Shown here: positions 1 to 9,015 of the stretch, one piece after another | How positions within the stretch are numbered: position 1 is the first letter of the stretch | Layout: each line of letters starts with the position of its first letter | Assembly (NCBI RefSeq): GCF_002836745.1 | Contig: NZ_PJAR01000042.1 | Span: forward strand, 186,001-250,000 | Reading direction: 5' to 3' | From: Glaciecola sp. 33A | GTDB lineage: Bacteria > Pseudomonadota > Gammaproteobacteria > Enterobacterales > Alteromonadaceae | Length of the DNA stretch: 64,000 nt | The notes under the pieces: generated by a model | What the model saw: only the letters and a program-made list of their open reading frames with translations | Database searches by the model: none | Told to the model about the DNA's origin: nothing | Made by a program: the position numbers and the translations under genes

Positions 1-1
1 T

Positions 2-763
2 CCTGATAACGAATTAAACGGTATAACTTTTGGTGCAGTCGGTTCAGGTATGGTTGTTGAGTATCTTCAAGTCCACAAAAACGCAGATGATGGTGTCGAG
101 TTCTTTGGTGGTGCGGTTAATGCTAAGTATCTAGTTCTAACTGGTATTCAAGATGATTCAGTTGATTGGGACAACGGCTACAAAGGTAAAATGCAATTTG
201 TACTGGTGAAACACGCAGATGACAACTCAGATGCGAACCGTGGTATTGAAGGTGACGGTGATGGTGGTGAAGGCACTGCTTTTTCTAACCCAACAGTTGC
301 TAACATGACGATTATTGGTAATACCTTTAACACCACTAATGGTACTTCTGAAGGTGTTTTGTTGCGAGACCAAACTAACGCACAATTATATAACTTTGTG
401 GTAACGGGTCCTGCTGGAATGGGCGAATGTTTCGAATCTGATTTATCAGATGGTGACATTACTCTAGAAGAAAACATGGACGGAACCAGTGCTACCCAGT
501 TAGTATTTCAGTCTTCGGTACTCGCTTGTGCTGAAAATATTAATAATTCTGGTACCTTCGACCAACAAGCTTGGTTCATAGGTCAAGCTGGTAACTCAAT
601 AGCAGCGGACCAGGAAGCTGTACTAAACGGGATCTTTACAATTGATGCAACAGCTCCTACGGACGTAACAACATTAGATAGCTTCTTTGTGCCGGTCGAT
701 TTCATCGGCGCGGTTAAAGATGCAAACAATGACTGGACCGCAAACTGGACAGTAGGTTTATAA
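2..763 (+). CDS. C-terminal part of a secreted beta-helix-like protein (5' end outside window)
   Basis: The reading frame is open from the first bases of the window to a stop at 763, so the start lies upstream and only about 253 residues are visible. The segment with NADDGVEFFGG followed by DDSVDWDNGYKGK resembles stretches of right-handed beta-helix-like extracellular proteins and lipoproteins in marine bacteria. The chain is acidic and Asn/Gly-rich and ends in a short WTVGL tail. It lies just upstream of a TonB-dependent receptor on the same strand, which suggests a surface or periplasmic partner of that receptor. The function and family name are not certain; the partner role is inference from context. 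Confidence 0.75.
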   Translation, partial: PDNELNGITFGAVGSGMVVEYLQVHKNADDGVEFFGGAVNAKYLVLTGIQDDSVDWDNGYKGKMQFVLVKHADDNSDANRGIEGDGDGGEGTAFSNPTVANMTIIGNTFNTTNGTSEGVLLRDQTNAQLYNFVVTGPAGMGECFESDLSDGDITLEENMDGTSATQLVFQSSVLACAENINNSGTFDQQAWFIGQAGNSIAADQEAVLNGIFTIDATAPTDVTTLDSFFVPVDFIGAVKDANNDWTANWTVGL

Positions 764-808
764 CTACTCCAACAGTTTGAGAGTGTTTAGCTCGATAGTA
801 AATTGATA

Positions 809-838
809 CGAGTGCGTTACTGAAGGGTAGCGCACTCG
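809..838 (+). terminator. Strong intergenic hairpin with weak U tract
   Basis: CGAGTGCGTTAC and GTAGCGCACTCG form a 12-bp stem with one G-U wobble around a 6-nt loop. Only three T follow, so this could be a leaky terminator, an attenuator, or a processing/stabilising hairpin between the beta-helix-like gene and the receptor gene. Confidence 0.5.
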
Positions 839-911
839 CGTTTCAAAGAGTCAGTTTTAGATGTTGCTTAATTTTAGGTATTGTAAAAAATTAGCAGCTA
901 ATGAGGTTAAA

Positions 912-3584
912 ATGAACCAGTCTACAAGCAGGTTTTCGATCAAACAAGTGACACTTGCCGTAATGGCTTCGCTTGCGATAACTCAGCCAATTTTTGTGCA
1001 ATCTGCAATGGCTCAGCAATCAGATGAAGAAGAGGCAATTGAAGAAGTTGTTGCCACCGGAACAAGATTAAAAGGAACAGCAACCGCTGTTTTGGAGGAA
1101 CGTAAAAACCAAGCTTTTGTGGCAGATATCTTGGGTTCTGAACAAATTTCAAGAACAGGTGACAGTGATGCGGCATCTGCGCTTCGTCGTGTAACTGGTT
1201 TGACCTTGGTTGATGGCAAGTTCATCTATGTTCGTGGTTTAGGTGAACGATATTCAAGTACGCAATTGAACGGTGCCGCTGTACCTAGCCCGGATCCAAC
1301 CAGAAACGTTATTCCGTTGGATTTATTTCCAGCTGATATCATTGAAAGCCTGTCCGTACAGAAGTCGTTTTCGCCCTCTATGCCCGCTTCGTTTGGTGGT
1401 GGTAATGTTAATATTCGTTTAAAAACGATCCCGACTCAGTTTATATTTAACGTGTCCGGTAGTCTGGGTTATAACACCGAAAACTCAGGCGACGCGCTAG
1501 CTTATCGGGGCGGAGATAAAGATTGGCAGGGTCGTGATGATGGCACTCGTGGCGCCCCTTCATCCATCGGCTCTCGCTGGCAAAATAAACAGTTCCTAGA
1601 TTCACTAGATCAAGACGTTGCGCTCTCCTTGTTGCGCGATGTTAACCGTGACTACGACCCATTCTTAAAAAGTATTGGTCCAGATATGGGCTTCAGCTTT
1701 TCATTAGGTAACAGTTTTGATATCGATGATAAGTGGCGGTATGGTTTTTTGCTTACGAGTAGTTACGACAATAAAACAAACGTTTCACAAGAATACGAGC
1801 TACAACAAGCTGATAGAGTGCAAGATTCGATTAACCTAGTGCGTTTCTTTGACGATATTTCGGTCACGGAAACAAGTGTTAAATGGTCAAACATGCTCAA
1901 CTTAGGTATAGATTACAATCGTAATCATAGAGTGGATTACAGCTTGATTTTATTGAATGATACGCGCGATGAAATCAGCGAAAAATTTGGTAATACTGAA
2001 AACTTAAGCCAAGCCGAAGGTCTGCGCATTCGTGATGTCGAAGTTGAATATGAAGAACGTAAAATGTTTACTAACCAACTTCGCGGTATGCATACTTTTC
2101 CTCAATTCAATTTTGCGGGTGTTGACTGGAAATACAGTTTAGGGCGTTCAGTGCGAAATGCGCCCGGAAACTTCGAGTCACGTTTTGTCATTAGCGACGA
2201 AAACATCGATGGTTTATTTGATGCAAGCAACGAAATTGCATTGAATAACTCAACTACCGCTGCACGATATTCATTTCAAACCTTACACGATAGATTGGAA
2301 AATGCGGGTTACAACGTCTCATTGCCTTATTCTATAGGCAACTGGGAAATGGAATTTAAATTCGGGGCTGATTTCCTAAGCAAAACACGGACAGCTGAAA
2401 ATCGTCGTTTCGATATCAATACGCGTGCATTTACTGAATCAGAATTATTGGTTGGAGACTCTTTTTTTAGTATCTTCAGCGATCAAGTTCTAGCGGATGA
2501 AACTAATTTTTTCGGTGCTGGCCCTGCTATTATTCGAGACACCACAATTGCTGGAGATGACTATGCTGCGGGTCAGAAAGTTGATGCTTATTATATTGAA
2601 GGTGATTTATTCTTTAAGAATAAATGGCGTTTCAGCGGTGGCGTGCGTTTTGAAGATTTTCGTCAAGTTGTTGCTCCGTTCGATCCAAGAACCAATCAAT
2701 TCGATTTACCGGATGAAGCTGACCGTTCTCAGTTAGCCTTTCAAGAGGATGACTTTTATCCTGCTTTGGCGATGACCTACATTAAAGATGAAAGCATGCA
2801 GTTTAGAGCAAGCATTGGTCAAACAGTGGTTCGTCCTGATTTACGCGAAGTGTCATCTTCGACGTTTATTGACCCGCTAACTGAATTTCCAATTGCGGGT
2901 ACACCGGGTATTAACACCACGTCAATCATTAACTATGATTTGCGCTGGGAATGGTACCGCGAAGCTGGCAACAACTTGTCAGTCGGCTTGTTCTATAAAG
3001 ACATGGATGCGCCGATTGAGTCGGTGCAATCGCCAGCGCAAGATGGCCCGCCTTTAATTCGTATTGCTAACGCCGAAACAGGTGAGTTGTATGGTGTCGA
3101 AGTTGAATTCTTGCAAGGCTTAGATTTCATTGGTAAAGGTGTTTGGGACAATATATTTGTGTCAGGCAATCTAACCCTGAGTGATTCGGAAATTCTACTG
3201 GATCGTCAGAGCATTGTTGAACAAACTGGCGTATCAGCTGCAGTAACTAACTTAAAACGTCGCCTAACAGGTCACTCGCAATATGTAATGAATTTACAAG
3301 GTGGCTTCGACTCTGACAATGGAGAACATTCTCTTTCTGTCGTTTACAACGTGTTTGGTGAACGTATTTTGATATCAGGTATCGACGGTTTTGATGATAG
3401 TTATGAGCAACCGTTTCATTCCTTAGATACGGTTTATAAGTTTTATCCAAACTTCAACACCACCATGACATTCAAAATTCAAAACATATTTGGCGAATCC
3501 AAGAAGCTAGAATTTGAAAACGTGTTATTGCGTTCTGAAACCAAGGGCCGCAAATTGAGTTTGTCAGTGAAGTATAATTTTTAA
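912..3584 (+). CDS. TonB-dependent outer membrane receptor
   Basis: This is a TonB-dependent receptor of about 890 residues with a signal peptide ending near SAMAQ. It is followed by a TonB-box-like EEVVATGTR segment, a plug domain (roughly residues 45-200, with the YVRGLGERYSSTQLNG plug motif) and a long 22-strand-type beta-barrel ending in the aromatic C-terminus KYNF. I chose the ATG at 912 because GAGG lies 5-6 nt upstream and the signal peptide then starts correctly; an upstream in-frame ATG at 861 would add 17 residues without a ribosome site. It sits between a beta-helix-like protein gene and a TonB/ExbB/ExbD operon, so its ligand is probably imported with that dedicated system. The ligand cannot be read from sequence; phosphate-containing compounds are suggested by the Pho-like box downstream. 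Confidence 0.93.
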   Translation: MNQSTSRFSIKQVTLAVMASLAITQPIFVQSAMAQQSDEEEAIEEVVATGTRLKGTATAVLEERKNQAFVADILGSEQISRTGDSDAASALRRVTGLTLVDGKFIYVRGLGERYSSTQLNGAAVPSPDPTRNVIPLDLFPADIIESLSVQKSFSPSMPASFGGGNVNIRLKTIPTQFIFNVSGSLGYNTENSGDALAYRGGDKDWQGRDDGTRGAPSSIGSRWQNKQFLDSLDQDVALSLLRDVNRDYDPFLKSIGPDMGFSFSLGNSFDIDDKWRYGFLLTSSYDNKTNVSQEYELQQADRVQDSINLVRFFDDISVTETSVKWSNMLNLGIDYNRNHRVDYSLILLNDTRDEISEKFGNTENLSQAEGLRIRDVEVEYEERKMFTNQLRGMHTFPQFNFAGVDWKYSLGRSVRNAPGNFESRFVISDENIDGLFDASNEIALNNSTTAARYSFQTLHDRLENAGYNVSLPYSIGNWEMEFKFGADFLSKTRTAENRRFDINTRAFTESELLVGDSFFSIFSDQVLADETNFFGAGPAIIRDTTIAGDDYAAGQKVDAYYIEGDLFFKNKWRFSGGVRFEDFRQVVAPFDPRTNQFDLPDEADRSQLAFQEDDFYPALAMTYIKDESMQFRASIGQTVVRPDLREVSSSTFIDPLTEFPIAGTPGINTTSIINYDLRWEWYREAGNNLSVGLFYKDMDAPIESVQSPAQDGPPLIRIANAETGELYGVEVEFLQGLDFIGKGVWDNIFVSGNLTLSDSEILLDRQSIVEQTGVSAAVTNLKRRLTGHSQYVMNLQGGFDSDNGEHSLSVVYNVFGERILISGIDGFDDSYEQPFHSLDTVYKFYPNFNTTMTFKIQNIFGESKKLEFENVLLRSETKGRKLSLSVKYNF

Positions 3585-3624
3585 CTGACACAAAAAGTTC
3601 ATAAAACTCTGTTAATGCCTCAAA

Positions 3625-3667
3625 GCTGTACTATGTAGACCCTTTACAATCATAGTATGGCTTTTTT
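3625..3667 (+). terminator. Rho-independent terminator of the receptor gene
   Basis: GCTGTACTATG pairs with CATAGTATGGC (11 bp, two wobbles) around a 15-nt loop and is followed by six T. It separates the receptor transcript from the downstream DUF3450/TonB operon, which therefore needs its own promoter. Confidence 0.7.
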
Positions 3668-3706
3668 CTATCTAGATGCAGCAAGACTTTCACGAATATG
3701 ACAGTT

Positions 3707-3740
3707 ATGTAATAAATCTGTAATAGAATACCTCTATCCT
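3707..3740 (+). promoter_or_regulatory. PhoB-box-like direct repeat plus -10 element
   Basis: ATGTAAT-AAAT-CTGTAAT (3707-3724) matches the PhoB box pattern of two 7-mers like CTGTCAT separated by 4 nt, with 15 of 18 positions agreeing. A -10-like TATCCT begins at 3735, exactly 10 nt after the box. The E. coli phoA promoter has the same 10-nt gap. It lies in the 232-bp gap before the DUF3450/TonB operon, after the receptor terminator. The site is seen in sequence; PhoB control is inference. Confidence 0.55.
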
Positions 3741-3816
3741 TTGCGCAGATTTTGGTCTTGTCGTTGGTTTATTTGACTAACGCCTAGCTCGTTTATTTTG
3801 AACTTAGGATGCGTAT

Positions 3817-4584
3817 ATGAAGGTTTTTCAAACGTTAATAGCGACTGCAGTCACGTCAGTGCTACTTAGCACGGCTGCTCTTGCACAAGAAGATAAATAT
3901 CTTGACCCAGCAGCCAAAAAGGCGACTGAAATTAATGAATCTGCGGTTAAGTCGCAAACTAAAATTAATAGTATCACTGATCAAATTGATGACAAACTTC
4001 AGCAGTTCAAAGCACTAAGCAAAGAAATAGAGGGCTTAGATGTTTATAACGAACAACTACGTCGTCAAATAGCTAACCAAGATCAAGAGATGTTAGATCT
4101 CAACCAATCAATAGACGAAGTAAGTGTAATTGAGCGTCAAATTACGCCTTTGATGCTGAAAATGATTACCGGCTTATCTCAGTTCGTCGAACTTGACGTG
4201 CCTTTCCTTGCCGAAGAGCGTGGTAACCGAATCTTAGATTTACAAAATATGATGGATAGAGCTGACGTCACGTCATCTGAAAAATTTCGTCGTGTTATGG
4301 AAGCTTATCAAGTTGAAATGGACTACGGCAAAACGATTGAAGCTTACCCTGGTTTGAAAGACATTAATGGCCAAGAACGTTCTGTTGAATTTCTTCGCAT
4401 TGGTCGCACGTCATTGATTTATCAAACGCGCGATGGCAGCTATCAAGGTGCGTGGAACAAACAAACACAGCAGTGGGAAGAACTTGATTCAAGCTACAAA
4501 AATCAAATATCTAAAGGTTTACGTATCGCCAAGAAACAGCTAGCACCGGACCTATTAATGGTTCCCGTCGCGATTACGGATTAA
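3817..4584 (+). CDS. DUF3450 periplasmic coiled-coil protein of the TonB2-type operon
   Basis: This 255-residue protein starts with a clear signal peptide (MKVFQTLIATAVTSVLLSTAALAQ region) and continues with a long coiled coil of about residues 35-110. The C-terminal half carries the conserved tail with FLRIGRTSLIYQT. DUF3450 proteins are regularly encoded first in TonB2-type operons of Vibrio, Shewanella and Alteromonas, ahead of a large ExbB-like protein. Their exact role is not established; a periplasmic scaffold between the inner membrane motor and TonB is plausible. It is the first gene of a six-gene run with gaps under 25 bp and follows a Pho-like promoter. Confidence 0.9.
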   Translation: MKVFQTLIATAVTSVLLSTAALAQEDKYLDPAAKKATEINESAVKSQTKINSITDQIDDKLQQFKALSKEIEGLDVYNEQLRRQIANQDQEMLDLNQSIDEVSVIERQITPLMLKMITGLSQFVELDVPFLAEERGNRILDLQNMMDRADVTSSEKFRRVMEAYQVEMDYGKTIEAYPGLKDINGQERSVEFLRIGRTSLIYQTRDGSYQGAWNKQTQQWEELDSSYKNQISKGLRIAKKQLAPDLLMVPVAITD

Positions 4585-4594
4585 GGGAAAGATA

Positions 4595-6043
4595 ATGAAA
4601 ACATTCTTTTGTAAGAGCAGCAGCAACAGCAACACTATTTATAAAATCAGTATGCCTGTAAAATCGCTGTTAGCGGCAATAGCCGCTATCGCTTTATCAT
4701 TTTCTGTGCAAGCACAGTCAGACACTGCACTTGACTTGGACGCGCTTCTTAAGCAATTAGAAGAAGGTAAGTTCGCACAGTCAGAGCAAAACAAATCGCG
4801 TGAACAAGACTTTACGTCAAAACGCACGCAGCAAGATCAGATTTTGCGTGACACGCTGAAACTTCGTGATGCCCAATTGGCTTCTTCTGAGAACCTAGAA
4901 ACTCAATTTGAAGAAAATGAGTTTAAAATTACGGATTTAAATGGTGCTTTAGATAATCGCTTAGGTTCATTAAAAGAATTATTTGGTGTCTTGCAACAAG
5001 TTGCTGGTGACACTAAAAATAAACTTTCTAACTCTATTATTTCTGCTCAAATTCCGGGTCGTTCGGAGTTCTTAGACATGATGGCTCAGTCGATGGGTAA
5101 ATCCACTAAACTTGCATCAATTGCTGAAATTGAGCGTGTTTGGTTTGAAATTCAACGAGAAATGACCGAGTCAGGCAAAGTTACTCGTTTTAACACCGAT
5201 GTGGTTGAAGCTGGTGGCCAGAAAGTGAATAAAGAAGTCGTAAGAGTAGGCCCATTTGCGCTGGTTTCTGATGGTAAATACTTAGAATATCAGGGCGCAA
5301 CAGGGGTTGTTTCTGAATTACTACGTCAACCAAAAGACCGTTTTGTTAATTCAACTACTGAGTTACAAAATTCGTCAGGTGAATTGGTTACCTTTGGTTT
5401 AGACCCAACGGGAGGCTCTATTCTTGGCTTGCTAATTCAAGCGCCTTCATTAGAAGAGCGTATTCATCAAGGCGGATTAGTGGGTTATATCATCATTGCT
5501 GTTGGTGCCGTGGGTATTTTGGTCGCTTTCTGGCGCTTTATCGCGTTATCGCTAGTCACCGCCTCGGTCAGTCGTCAATTGAAGTCAGATACATTGTCAA
5601 GCAAGAATCCATTAGGTCGCGTTTTGAAAATAAAAGAAAATTACCCTGATGTAGATACCGAAGCTTTAGAGCTGCATTTAACTGAAGCAATTTTAGGTGA
5701 AGTACCCAAATTAGGTCGCTACTTAACCTTGGTTAAAATGATTTCAGTGGTTGCGCCTTTGGGTGGCTTGCTGGGAACCGTAACCGGTATGATTGTGACT
5801 TTCCAACAAATCACGTTGTTTGGTACTGGTGACCCGAAAATAATGGCGGGTGGTATTTCATCGGCACTAATGACAACGGTGCTCGGTTTGGTTGTCGCTA
5901 TTCCAACAACCCTGCTTTATGCGCTGTTGAGTACGCAAAGTAAAAATGTTGTGATGATTTTACAAGAACAGTCTGCTGGCGTTATTGCAGAGCGCGCTGA
6001 GAAGCAAGCTGCTAAGCAAGCTGTTCAACAAGCTAAGGCGTAA
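4595..6043 (+). CDS. Large MotA/TolQ/ExbB family protein with periplasmic coiled-coil domain (TtpC type)
   Basis: This 482-residue protein has a signal/anchor segment near residues 20-40, a periplasmic coiled-coil region (about 45-260) and a C-terminal MotA/TolQ/ExbB proton-channel domain with three membrane helices. The last two include the GGLLGTVTGMIVTFQ and TTVLGLVVAIPTTLLY segments. This architecture matches TtpC, the extra ExbB-like component required by Vibrio TonB2 systems. The ATG at 4595 is chosen because GGGA precedes it at good distance; an internal ATG at 4652 lacks a ribosome site. The next gene begins 3 nt after its stop, indicating translational coupling with the small ExbB. 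The N-terminus has an unusual Ser/Asn run before the hydrophobic helix. Confidence 0.92.
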   Translation: MKTFFCKSSSNSNTIYKISMPVKSLLAAIAAIALSFSVQAQSDTALDLDALLKQLEEGKFAQSEQNKSREQDFTSKRTQQDQILRDTLKLRDAQLASSENLETQFEENEFKITDLNGALDNRLGSLKELFGVLQQVAGDTKNKLSNSIISAQIPGRSEFLDMMAQSMGKSTKLASIAEIERVWFEIQREMTESGKVTRFNTDVVEAGGQKVNKEVVRVGPFALVSDGKYLEYQGATGVVSELLRQPKDRFVNSTTELQNSSGELVTFGLDPTGGSILGLLIQAPSLEERIHQGGLVGYIIIAVGAVGILVAFWRFIALSLVTASVSRQLKSDTLSSKNPLGRVLKIKENYPDVDTEALELHLTEAILGEVPKLGRYLTLVKMISVVAPLGGLLGTVTGMIVTFQQITLFGTGDPKIMAGGISSALMTTVLGLVVAIPTTLLYALLSTQSKNVVMILQEQSAGVIAERAEKQAAKQAVQQAKA

Positions 6044-6046
6044 GTC

Positions 6047-6574
6047 ATGTTTATGGATATTTTCGAATCAATTCGTGATTTTACCGAAACTGGTGGAAGT
6101 ATTCTGCTGGTTATTGGAGCACTCATCTTCGTGATGTGGATATTGATACTCGAGAGAATTCTATACGTGACCAATAACCACAAGCTGATGATGAAAGAAA
6201 CTATTAGCCAATGGCATGCACGCCCTGAACGTAATTCGTGGAATGCGAAGCAGATCCGCCAGGCAATGATTTCCCGAGTGAGTTTAAAATTACGTTTTAG
6301 TTTGCCTATTATTCAAGCCTTGGTTGCCCTTTGTCCATTACTTGGATTAATGGGAACAGTGACCGGCATGATCATGGTATTTGACGTAATGGCAATGTCA
6401 GGTGGTGGTAACGCTCGTTCAATGGCTGCAGGGGTATCGCAAGCGACTATTCCAACAATGGCAGGCATGGTCGGGGCTCTTTCGGGTGTATTTGCGTCAA
6501 CTTGGTTAACCAGAACCGCAAAAACTGAACGTATGCATTTAGAAGACGCATTACAACTTCAACGCAGCGAATAA
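6047..6574 (+). CDS. exbB: ExbB-type proton channel subunit (TonB2 system)
   Basis: This 175-residue protein has an N-terminal membrane helix (GGSILLVIGALIFVMWILILERI area) and the diagnostic ExbB/TolQ region LCPLLGLMGTVTGMIMVFD followed by GVSQATIPTMAGMVGAL. It forms the proton-conducting pentamer around the ExbD dimer and energises TonB in the inner membrane. A second possible ATG lies two codons in (6053). It follows the large ExbB-like gene by 3 nt and precedes exbD by 24 nt, so all act as one unit. It is shorter than E. coli ExbB (244 residues), as is usual for ExbB2. Confidence 0.93.
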   Translation: MFMDIFESIRDFTETGGSILLVIGALIFVMWILILERILYVTNNHKLMMKETISQWHARPERNSWNAKQIRQAMISRVSLKLRFSLPIIQALVALCPLLGLMGTVTGMIMVFDVMAMSGGGNARSMAAGVSQATIPTMAGMVGALSGVFASTWLTRTAKTERMHLEDALQLQRSE

Positions 6575-6598
6575 TCGCTGGTTGGTCAAGGAATACTT

Positions 6599-7000
6599 AT
6601 GAAACATTTACAAAATTTAGTCGAAGAAGAAGAAGCAACAATTGATATGACACCGATGCTTGATGTTGTGTTCATTATGTTGATTTTCTTTATTGTTACG
6701 GCGTCTTTTGTAAAAGAGTCAGGCATCGACGTTAACCGTCCGGATGCGGCTACTGCAGTGAAAAAAGACCGCGCCAATATCTTGATTGGTATCAGCGATA
6801 AAAACGAAATTTGGATTAATAAACGCAGAATTGATGTTCGCGCTGTGCAGGCTAACGTTGAACGTTTACACGCTGAAAATCCGCAAGGTTCAGTGGTCAT
6901 TCAAGCGGATCGGAAATCAACAACTGAGTATTTAATTAAAGTCATGGATGCCTCTCGCGCGGCCGGTGTATCCGACGTTTCCATCGCTGCACAAGAGTAG
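6599..7000 (+). CDS. exbD: ExbD/TolR biopolymer transport protein
   Basis: This 133-residue protein has a short cytoplasmic N-terminus and one membrane helix containing the essential Asp (IDMTPMLDVVFIMLIFFIVTA). A periplasmic domain of the ExbD/TolR fold follows. The membrane Asp takes part in proton transfer through the ExbB pore. Its position between exbB and tonB, with a 24-nt gap upstream and 6 nt downstream, supports membership in the same motor complex. Confidence 0.95.
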   Translation: MKHLQNLVEEEEATIDMTPMLDVVFIMLIFFIVTASFVKESGIDVNRPDAATAVKKDRANILIGISDKNEIWINKRRIDVRAVQANVERLHAENPQGSVVIQADRKSTTEYLIKVMDASRAAGVSDVSIAAQE

Positions 7001-7006
7001 ATTGTT

Positions 7007-7615
7007 ATGCTAAGACTGTTAATTGCTATTGTCTTAGCTGCTGTTATCACACTGAGCTTGTTCTTTTTAATGCAAGCCTTGATAGCCAGCGGTGATAAGA
7101 CGTTATCTGAACCACCGGAAGGGAAGGTACTTGATTTTGTGCGTGTGCCAAAAGAAGAAAACGTACAGAAGAAAGATAACAAACTAAAACGTCCGCCAAA
7201 GCCAGAAGCGCCACCACCTGAAATGGAGGCACCGAAAATGGACTCATCTACACCGGATGGAGAAGGTGCTGCACTGGATTTTGGAGCTGATATGTCGAAT
7301 GATATTGCACTTGATGGCGGCTTAGCTTTAGGGTCAGGCGATGGTGAATATTTACCTATCGTTAAAGTAACGCCAGTGTATCCCAGACGTGCATTACAGC
7401 GTGGAATTCAGGGTTACGTAATTGTTGAATTCACGGTAAATAAAATAGGCGCCGTGGTTGATATTTTTGTGGTTGAGGCTAACCCAGAAGATATTTTTGA
7501 TGAAGCGGCGATGGATGCGGCTAAAAAATTCAAGTATAAACCACGTGTTGTGAACGGCGAGCCCGCAGCTGTTTCTGGGGTTCAAAACCGCATTACCTTT
7601 AAGATTGATGGATAA
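7007..7615 (+). CDS. tonB: Energy transducer TonB (TonB2-like)
   Basis: This 202-residue protein has an N-terminal membrane anchor (residues 3-26), a short Pro/Lys/Glu-rich spacer (about 60-80, RPPKPEAPPPEMEAPK) and a C-terminal TonB domain (about 115-202). The C-terminal domain includes the signature VYPRRALQRGIQGYVIVEFTV. It transmits the proton-motive force from ExbB/ExbD to outer membrane receptors. The short Pro-rich linker and the operon context resemble Vibrio TonB2 rather than TonB1. The 3' end overlaps possible upstream starts of the TPR gene. Confidence 0.95.
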   Translation: MLRLLIAIVLAAVITLSLFFLMQALIASGDKTLSEPPEGKVLDFVRVPKEENVQKKDNKLKRPPKPEAPPPEMEAPKMDSSTPDGEGAALDFGADMSNDIALDGGLALGSGDGEYLPIVKVTPVYPRRALQRGIQGYVIVEFTVNKIGAVVDIFVVEANPEDIFDEAAMDAAKKFKYKPRVVNGEPAAVSGVQNRITFKIDG

Positions 7616-7625
7616 AGGGACGATG

Positions 7626-8969
7626 ATGAAAAATAAACTCTCTTTGGTATTAAACGTGGTCTTATCCTTAATGATCGTTTTTGCGGCTATGCTAACGATT
7701 TCATCAGTGACTAATCTGGCTTTTGCGCAAGACGCGGAAGCAACTGAGTCTTCAACAATCAAACCAGGCGAACGTAAAACGCGTCGCGTACCGGCATTGC
7801 GTTCGAGGGTATATGACCAATTGTCTCGGGCGCAAACAGCCGGTGATGCTGGCAACGTGGCTGAAGCTATAGAAATATTAGACGAAGTTCGAGATAAAGA
7901 CAGTTCGATGAACGGTTATGAAAAATCGATGATGTATAACTTCTACGGGTTTATTTATTACAATAATGAACAGCTAGAAAAATCGATCGAAAGTTTTGAA
8001 CAAGCGGTGGCTCAAGAATCGATCCCTGAAAAGTTTGAACAAACAACCCTGTTTACTTTGGCACAGCTGTATATGGCCACGGGTAAATTCGAAAAGAGTA
8101 TTGAGAAGTTAGAACAATGGGAAGCCTTAAACAATGGTGTTATTCCACCGAAAAACTTTGTTTTAAAAGCCCAAGCGCATTATCAAAATAAAAACTATGC
8201 TGAGTCAGCTCGATATATTGAGTTAGCAATTGACGGTCATGAAGCTGAAGGTTACTTACCTGATGAGGGTTGGTTAATTTTACAACGTGCTGTTTATTAT
8301 GAAATGAAGCAGCCAGAAAAAGTAAAAGAGATTTTGGCTAAGATGATCCGCCTATATGACAACCCTAAATATTGGATACAGTTGGCCGGTATGTATGGTG
8401 AGCTCGGTCAAGAAAAACGTCAACTAGCGATGATGGAAAGTGCTTATCAACTGGGCTATGTAGACTCTGCGTCTGATATTTTTAACTTTGCACAATTGTA
8501 TTATTATCACGAAGCACCCATCAAAGCAGCTGCATTGATGGAACAAGCTATTAAGAACGGTGTGTTAGAACGGAATCTGCGCAATCTCAAGTTCTTGTCT
8601 ATTTGCCTGACGTCGGCAAAAGAGCAAGATAGAGCCATTCCTGTCTTAATTGAAGCCGCTGAATTAGCTGAAAACGGCGAATTAGACGCACAACTCGCTC
8701 ACCTTTATTACAACAGTGATAAGTTTGAAAGCGCGATTACTTCATCAAGTAGAGCGCTTGAGAAGGGTGGCTTGAGCAACCAAGGTTCAGTACACATGCT
8801 ACTGGGCTTGGCATATTATAATCAGGAAGAATTCGTTAAAGCCCTGGATGAACTTGCCAAAGCCGAACAGTTTAAGTCAAGCAGAGCGGCTGCCCAGCAG
8901 TGGGGGCAATTTGTTGGTAGAGAAAAGAGTGAAACCGAACAACTTCAAGCTGAGTTGAATAGTATGTAG
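7626..8969 (+). CDS. Secreted tetratricopeptide-repeat protein of the TonB operon
   Basis: About 447 residues with a signal peptide (MKNKLSLVLNVVLSLM to AFAQ) followed by many TPR-type helical hairpins, for example MYNFYGFIYYNNEQLEKSIESFEQ-like units, spread over residues 50-430. TPR proteins commonly close TonB2-type operons and are thought to help transport, but the mechanism is not defined. Several starts are possible (TTG 7605, ATG 7608, 7623, 7626). I prefer 7626 because AAGGGA lies 5 nt upstream; the earlier ones overlap the tonB stop. A terminator follows. Confidence 0.88.
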   Translation: MKNKLSLVLNVVLSLMIVFAAMLTISSVTNLAFAQDAEATESSTIKPGERKTRRVPALRSRVYDQLSRAQTAGDAGNVAEAIEILDEVRDKDSSMNGYEKSMMYNFYGFIYYNNEQLEKSIESFEQAVAQESIPEKFEQTTLFTLAQLYMATGKFEKSIEKLEQWEALNNGVIPPKNFVLKAQAHYQNKNYAESARYIELAIDGHEAEGYLPDEGWLILQRAVYYEMKQPEKVKEILAKMIRLYDNPKYWIQLAGMYGELGQEKRQLAMMESAYQLGYVDSASDIFNFAQLYYYHEAPIKAAALMEQAIKNGVLERNLRNLKFLSICLTSAKEQDRAIPVLIEAAELAENGELDAQLAHLYYNSDKFESAITSSSRALEKGGLSNQGSVHMLLGLAYYNQEEFVKALDELAKAEQFKSSRAAAQQWGQFVGREKSETEQLQAELNSM

Positions 8970-8990
8970 CTTGCTTAGTAATGAGGTAAA

Positions 8991-9015
8991 AAGGCGACTT
9001 TAGTCGCCTTTTTTG
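8991..9015 (+). terminator. Rho-independent terminator of the TonB operon
   Basis: AAGGCGAC and GTCGCCTT form a perfect stem around TTTA and run directly into a tract of T, ending the operon about 20 nt after the TPR stop codon. Confidence 0.9.

Noticed and set aside
7605-7625. Earlier starts for the TPR protein
   Set aside because: They overlap tonB and lie before the best ribosome site; the signal peptide begins cleanly at 7626.
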